Origin: DATGPD01 sp041398565
Lineage (GTDB): Bacteria; Planctomycetota; UBA1135; UBA2386
Length of the DNA: 64,000 bases
Reading direction: 5' to 3'
Assembly (NCBI GenBank): GCA_041398565.1
Contig: JAWKUN010000004.1
Coordinates: forward strand, 372,001-436,000
The position numbers were made by a program, and so were the translations under genes. Positions 61,469-64,000 of this stretch are shown here, in pieces; position 1 is the stretch's first letter; each line of letters begins with the position of its first letter. The notes under the pieces were generated by a model. It ran no database searches. It had not been told where the DNA came from and saw only the letters and a list, made by a program, of their open reading frames with translations.

Positions 61469-62689
61469 ATGCACGTCCTCTTCATCGAGCCCACGTTTCC
61501 CCGCAACCAGCGCGAGTTCGTCCGCGCTCTCAAGCAAGCCGGAGCCTTCGTGACCGGCATCGGCGAGACGCCTGCTCACGCGCTGCCCCCCGACGTCCGC
61601 CGTTGGCTCGACGGCTACGAGCAGGTGCGTTCGGTGGTCGACGAAGGCGCCCTGCTCGACACCGTGCGTCGCATCCAGAGGCGCGGCTGGGTCGACCGGC
61701 TCGAGGCGGTGATCGAGGCACATGTCTTGCCGGCAGCGCACGTGCGCGAAGCGGCCAAGATCCCCGGCACGACGTCGCGAACCGCGTGGCTGTGTCGTGA
61801 CAAGCCGTCGATGAAGGAAGCGCTGCGCGCCGCCGGCATCCCGTGTGCCCAGTCGACCGGCGCCAGCAGCGCCGACGAGGCACGTGCGTTCGCCGAACGC
61901 GTCGGCTTCCCGCTCGTGCTGAAGCCGAAGGCCGCCGCCGGAGCCTCGGGCACGCACAAGGCGAACAACCGGGAAGAGTTCGAGGCGGTGATCCGGCGCA
62001 CCGGCCTCGACCGCGGCGCCGAGGTCGCCGTCGAGGAGTTCATCGAGGGGCACGAGGGCTTCTACGACACCATCTGCCGCGACGGCGAAGTGGTGCACGA
62101 CTTCGTCAGCCACTACTTCCCCAACGTGCTCGAGGCGATGCGCACGCGCTGGATCTCACCGCAGATCGTGTGCACCAACCGCACGGCAGCCACCGGCTAC
62201 GGCGAGCTGAGGGAGCTCGGGCGCAAAGTCCACAAGGCGCTCGGCATCTGGAGCACGGCGACGCACATGGAGTGGTTCTTCGGCGACAAGGGCCTCAAGT
62301 TCTCCGAGATCGGCTGCCGGCCGCCGGGGGTCGGCGTGTGGGACCTCTACGCGGCCGCCAACGACATCGACATCTTCCGCGAGTGGGCCAAGGTCGTCAT
62401 CGGCGACAGCACCGCGGACACTCTTTCGCGACGCTATTCCGCGGGCATGATCGCGCTGCGGCCGGACCGCGACGGCGTGATCGCCGGGTGCGACGACCTC
62501 GACCGGATGCGCCACAAGTACGCGCAGTACTGGATCGACGAACACGTCCCCTCCCCCGGCACTCCCACCCAGCCGGTCGAGAACGGCTACATGGCGAACG
62601 CCTGGATTCGCCTGCGACACCCCGACTACGACGAACTGCGCGGCATCCTCAACGAGATCGGCGAGACCGTGCGCCTGCGCGCGCGCTGA
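61469..62689 (+). CDS. ATP-grasp ligase of unknown substrate
   Basis: A 406 aa member of the ATP-grasp superfamily. The N-terminal Rossmann-like part (LFIEPTFPRNQREFVRALKQAG), the central FPLVLKPKAAAGASGTHKA (ATP-binding lysine), FIEGHEGFYDT and the C-terminal SEIGCRPPGVGVWDL resemble carboxylate-amine ligases such as PurD/PurK, biotin carboxylase and RimK-type enzymes. The substrate cannot be inferred; it stands alone between glgA and the small coiled-coil gene. The ATG at 61469 begins a hydrophobic Rossmann strand. It could make a small peptide or modify an amino acid. Confidence 0.75.
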   Translation: MHVLFIEPTFPRNQREFVRALKQAGAFVTGIGETPAHALPPDVRRWLDGYEQVRSVVDEGALLDTVRRIQRRGWVDRLEAVIEAHVLPAAHVREAAKIPGTTSRTAWLCRDKPSMKEALRAAGIPCAQSTGASSADEARAFAERVGFPLVLKPKAAAGASGTHKANNREEFEAVIRRTGLDRGAEVAVEEFIEGHEGFYDTICRDGEVVHDFVSHYFPNVLEAMRTRWISPQIVCTNRTAATGYGELRELGRKVHKALGIWSTATHMEWFFGDKGLKFSEIGCRPPGVGVWDLYAAANDIDIFREWAKVVIGDSTADTLSRRYSAGMIALRPDRDGVIAGCDDLDRMRHKYAQYWIDEHVPSPGTPTQPVENGYMANAWIRLRHPDYDELRGILNEIGETVRLRAR

Positions 62690-62722
62690 CTCCGCGGCGG
62701 CACGGCGCCACCGTCTCCGCGC

Positions 62723-63001
62723 TCACATCTGCGGGCGCCTCTCCAGACGATCGCCGGCCGGGTCGTTGCCGCGGTTGGCGTTCTCCACGGCCTGCTTGAG
62801 CAACGCCTCGACGCGGTCGTCGGTCATCACGCCGGCTTCGCGGATGACCGCGATCAAGGTCTTGCACACCGTCTCGAGCTCGGACACCTCGATCTCCAGC
62901 TGTGCCAGCCGCGACTCGAGCGTCGCCTGCAGCCGCCTGCCGCGTCGAGGTGCGTGCGTCAGCTTGAGGGGGCGGTCCCAGAGGTAGTCGAAGATGGACA
63001 T
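62723..63001 (-). CDS. Small coiled-coil protein
   Basis: A 92 aa polar protein. The middle (QLEIEVSELETVCKTLIAVIREAG) has heptad spacing consistent with a short coiled coil, and the end is Arg/Pro-rich. No family recognised. The ATG at 63001 is 95 bases downstream of the trkA stop on the same strand, so co-transcription with trkA is possible. Coding likelihood is moderate: the frame is open upstream, but only this part starts with a plausible ATG and lies outside trkA. Confidence 0.55.
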   Translation of the reverse strand: MSIFDYLWDRPLKLTHAPRRGRRLQATLESRLAQLEIEVSELETVCKTLIAVIREAGVMTDDRVEALLKQAVENANRGNDPAGDRLERRPQM

Positions 63002-63096
63002 ACTCTGATCGTAGTGCGGATCGGCCACGCCAGGCGACGGTTTCGCACACCTGCCGCGCAGCACGAGCCCGGCCGCGACACACACACCACCGCTGA

Positions 63097-64000
63097 TCAG
63101 GTGCGCGGCGCTGCCATCTCCACGACTTCGTCGACCACCTCCCGCAAGACGAACACCACGAGGTTGTCGAGCGCACGCAGCTCGTCGGTGCCACTCGGGA
63201 TACGGATCTCGCCGGATTCGCGGGCGATCGCTCCCACGACGCAGCCGCGCGGAAAGCCGGCCTCGGCCAGCGTGTGTCCCACCAAGCGGCTGCCGGGCTG
63301 CAGCTCGATCTCCAGGACTTCGGCCTTGCCCTCCTCGATCGACGCGATCGTGCTGACACTGCCGCTGCGCACGAAGGACAGGATGCGGTTGGCGCACAGC
63401 AGACGTGGGGACACGGCCACGTCGATACCGAGGTGGTGGTAGATGTCGACGTAGTCGGGCTTCTGCACCAACGCCAGGGTGCGCGCCACGCCGAGACGCT
63501 TGGCCAGCTGGCACGACATCAGGTTGCGCTCGTCGTCGTCGGAGACGCCGAGGAACACGTCGGCCTCGCCGACGCGCTCCTCGCGCAGGAGCGCCAGGTC
63601 GGTGCCCTCGCCGTGCAGCACCACGACGTCCTCCAGCTGCGCCGACAGCTCGCGTGCCTCTTCGCGATCCTGCACGATGACGCGCACGTCGACGTTGAAG
63701 CGCTGCAGTGCCTCGCACACGGCGACCACCACGCGCGAGGCGCCGGTGATGACGACCTTGCGCAGGTAGATGCTGCGCAGCCCGGTCTTCTTCTCGAACC
63801 CGGCGATGCTCTTGGGCTCACCCAGCACGAACACTTCGTCGCCAGCCAGCAGCTCGTCGTTGCCGCCGGGGATGATCACCTCCCGCGCGCGGTCGATGGC
63901 GACGATGAGGACGCCGGCCGGGATCTTGAGGTCCTTCAGCGGCGTGCCGAGCAGCTTGCTGTCCTCGTTGAAGCGCAGGCGGCGCATCTGGATCTTGCCC
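63097..64000 (-). CDS. trkA: Trk potassium uptake system protein TrkA, C-terminal two-thirds (window edge)
   Basis: Peripheral NAD-binding regulator of TrkH/TrkG-type potassium channels. About 300 codons are visible; the 5' end lies beyond the right edge (in-frame GKIQ continues past the window). It shows part of an RCK_C domain (PAGVLIVAIDRAREVIIPGGNDELLAGDEVFVLG), then a full RCK_N Rossmann domain (VVITGASRVVVAVCEAL, VGEADVFLGVSDDDERNLMSCQLAKRLG) and a second RCK_C (ESGEIRIPSGTDELRALDNLVVFV). Standard TrkA has this RCK_N-RCK_C-RCK_N-RCK_C order. Confidence 0.93.
   Translation of the reverse strand, partial: GKIQMRRLRFNEDSKLLGTPLKDLKIPAGVLIVAIDRAREVIIPGGNDELLAGDEVFVLGEPKSIAGFEKKTGLRSIYLRKVVITGASRVVVAVCEALQRFNVDVRVIVQDREEARELSAQLEDVVVLHGEGTDLALLREERVGEADVFLGVSDDDERNLMSCQLAKRLGVARTLALVQKPDYVDIYHHLGIDVAVSPRLLCANRILSFVRSGSVSTIASIEEGKAEVLEIELQPGSRLVGHTLAEAGFPRGCVVGAIARESGEIRIPSGTDELRALDNLVVFVLREVVDEVVEMAAPRT

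Noticed and set aside
1..64000. Mobile elements, CRISPR arrays, toxin-antitoxin pairs, tRNA or rRNA genes
   Set aside because: No transposase or integrase, no regularly spaced repeats, no adjacent toxin-antitoxin gene pair and no cloverleaf or rRNA sequence was recognised by reading both strands.

Overview
This 64 kb window is one continuous, very GC-rich stretch of bacterial chromosome. Genes are densely packed on both strands, with many 1-11 base stop/start overlaps and many GTG or TTG starts. I see no rRNA, tRNA, CRISPR array, IS element or prophage. The content points to a Gram-negative-type, aerobic or facultative member of the Planctomycetota, probably a high-GC uncultured lineage. The signs are a serine/threonine kinase fused to a formylglycine-generating-enzyme-like domain, ECF sigma factors with a zinc-finger anti-sigma factor, large secreted repeat proteins (12 W-x-W-[DN]-G kelch-like repeats, HEAT repeats, a YVTN-type propeller), a TMTC-like membrane glycosyltransferase with TPR repeats, and LpxH (lipid A). 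The phylum call is inference from gene content; no marker RNA is present.

Layout. 1-3.9 kb: fatty-acid catabolism (two acyl-CoA ligases, a 3-hydroxyacyl-CoA dehydrogenase) plus apaG. 3.9-10.1 kb: a minus-strand operon of a transglutaminase-like secreted protein, a small membrane protein and a secreted clan-A-type glycoside hydrolase. 10.2-13.7 kb: half-length asparaginase, TMTC-like TPR protein, secreted protein. 13.9-16.9 kb: korAB (2-oxoacid:ferredoxin oxidoreductase). 17.3-20.4 kb: ECF sigma factor divergent from a kelch-like secreted protein. 20.3-25.3 kb: methyltransferase with an unknown partner, then the kinase-FGE fusion. 25.3-29.8 kb: cmk-plsC-rpsA-lipoprotein. 29.8-35.1 kb: a tightly coupled operon of degenerate GGDEF protein, NtrC-type regulator, secreted GH42-like protein and lpxH, preceded by a sigma-54-like promoter, a 16-bp GU-containing hairpin and an intrinsic terminator only 30 bases before the first start codon. 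35.1-40.9 kb: membrane protein, T2SF protein, ECF sigma, anti-sigma/HEAT fusion and a secreted protein. 41.0-43.9 kb: rpoN, efp and an efp-coupled methyltransferase. 43.9-46.4 kb: RluA-type pseudouridine synthase and a HEAT-repeat exported protein. 46.5-52.4 kb: a six-gene run ubiE/menG-CPBP protease-ubiX-ubiA-holA-mutL, linking quinone synthesis to replication and repair. 52.5-55.5 kb: giant propeller lipoprotein. 56.1-61.3 kb: ruvB, tgt, secreted endonuclease/phosphatase-like protein, glgA. 61.5-64 kb: orphan ATP-grasp protein, a small coiled-coil protein and the trkA C-terminal part running off the window.

The most unusual locus is 29.8-35.1 kb. Its NtrC-type activator has altered sigma-54-contact and Walker B motifs (GAFTDA; DD instead of DE), its GGDEF protein has lost the signature (SSDDR), and the operon appears to be read through a terminator in a structured leader. 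A plausible sigma-54 promoter lies upstream and rpoN is 6 kb away. The next most interesting are the efp gene with a non-lysine tip loop coupled to a methyltransferase, the anti-sigma/HEAT fusion locus, and the kinase whose FGE domain lacks the catalytic cysteines.
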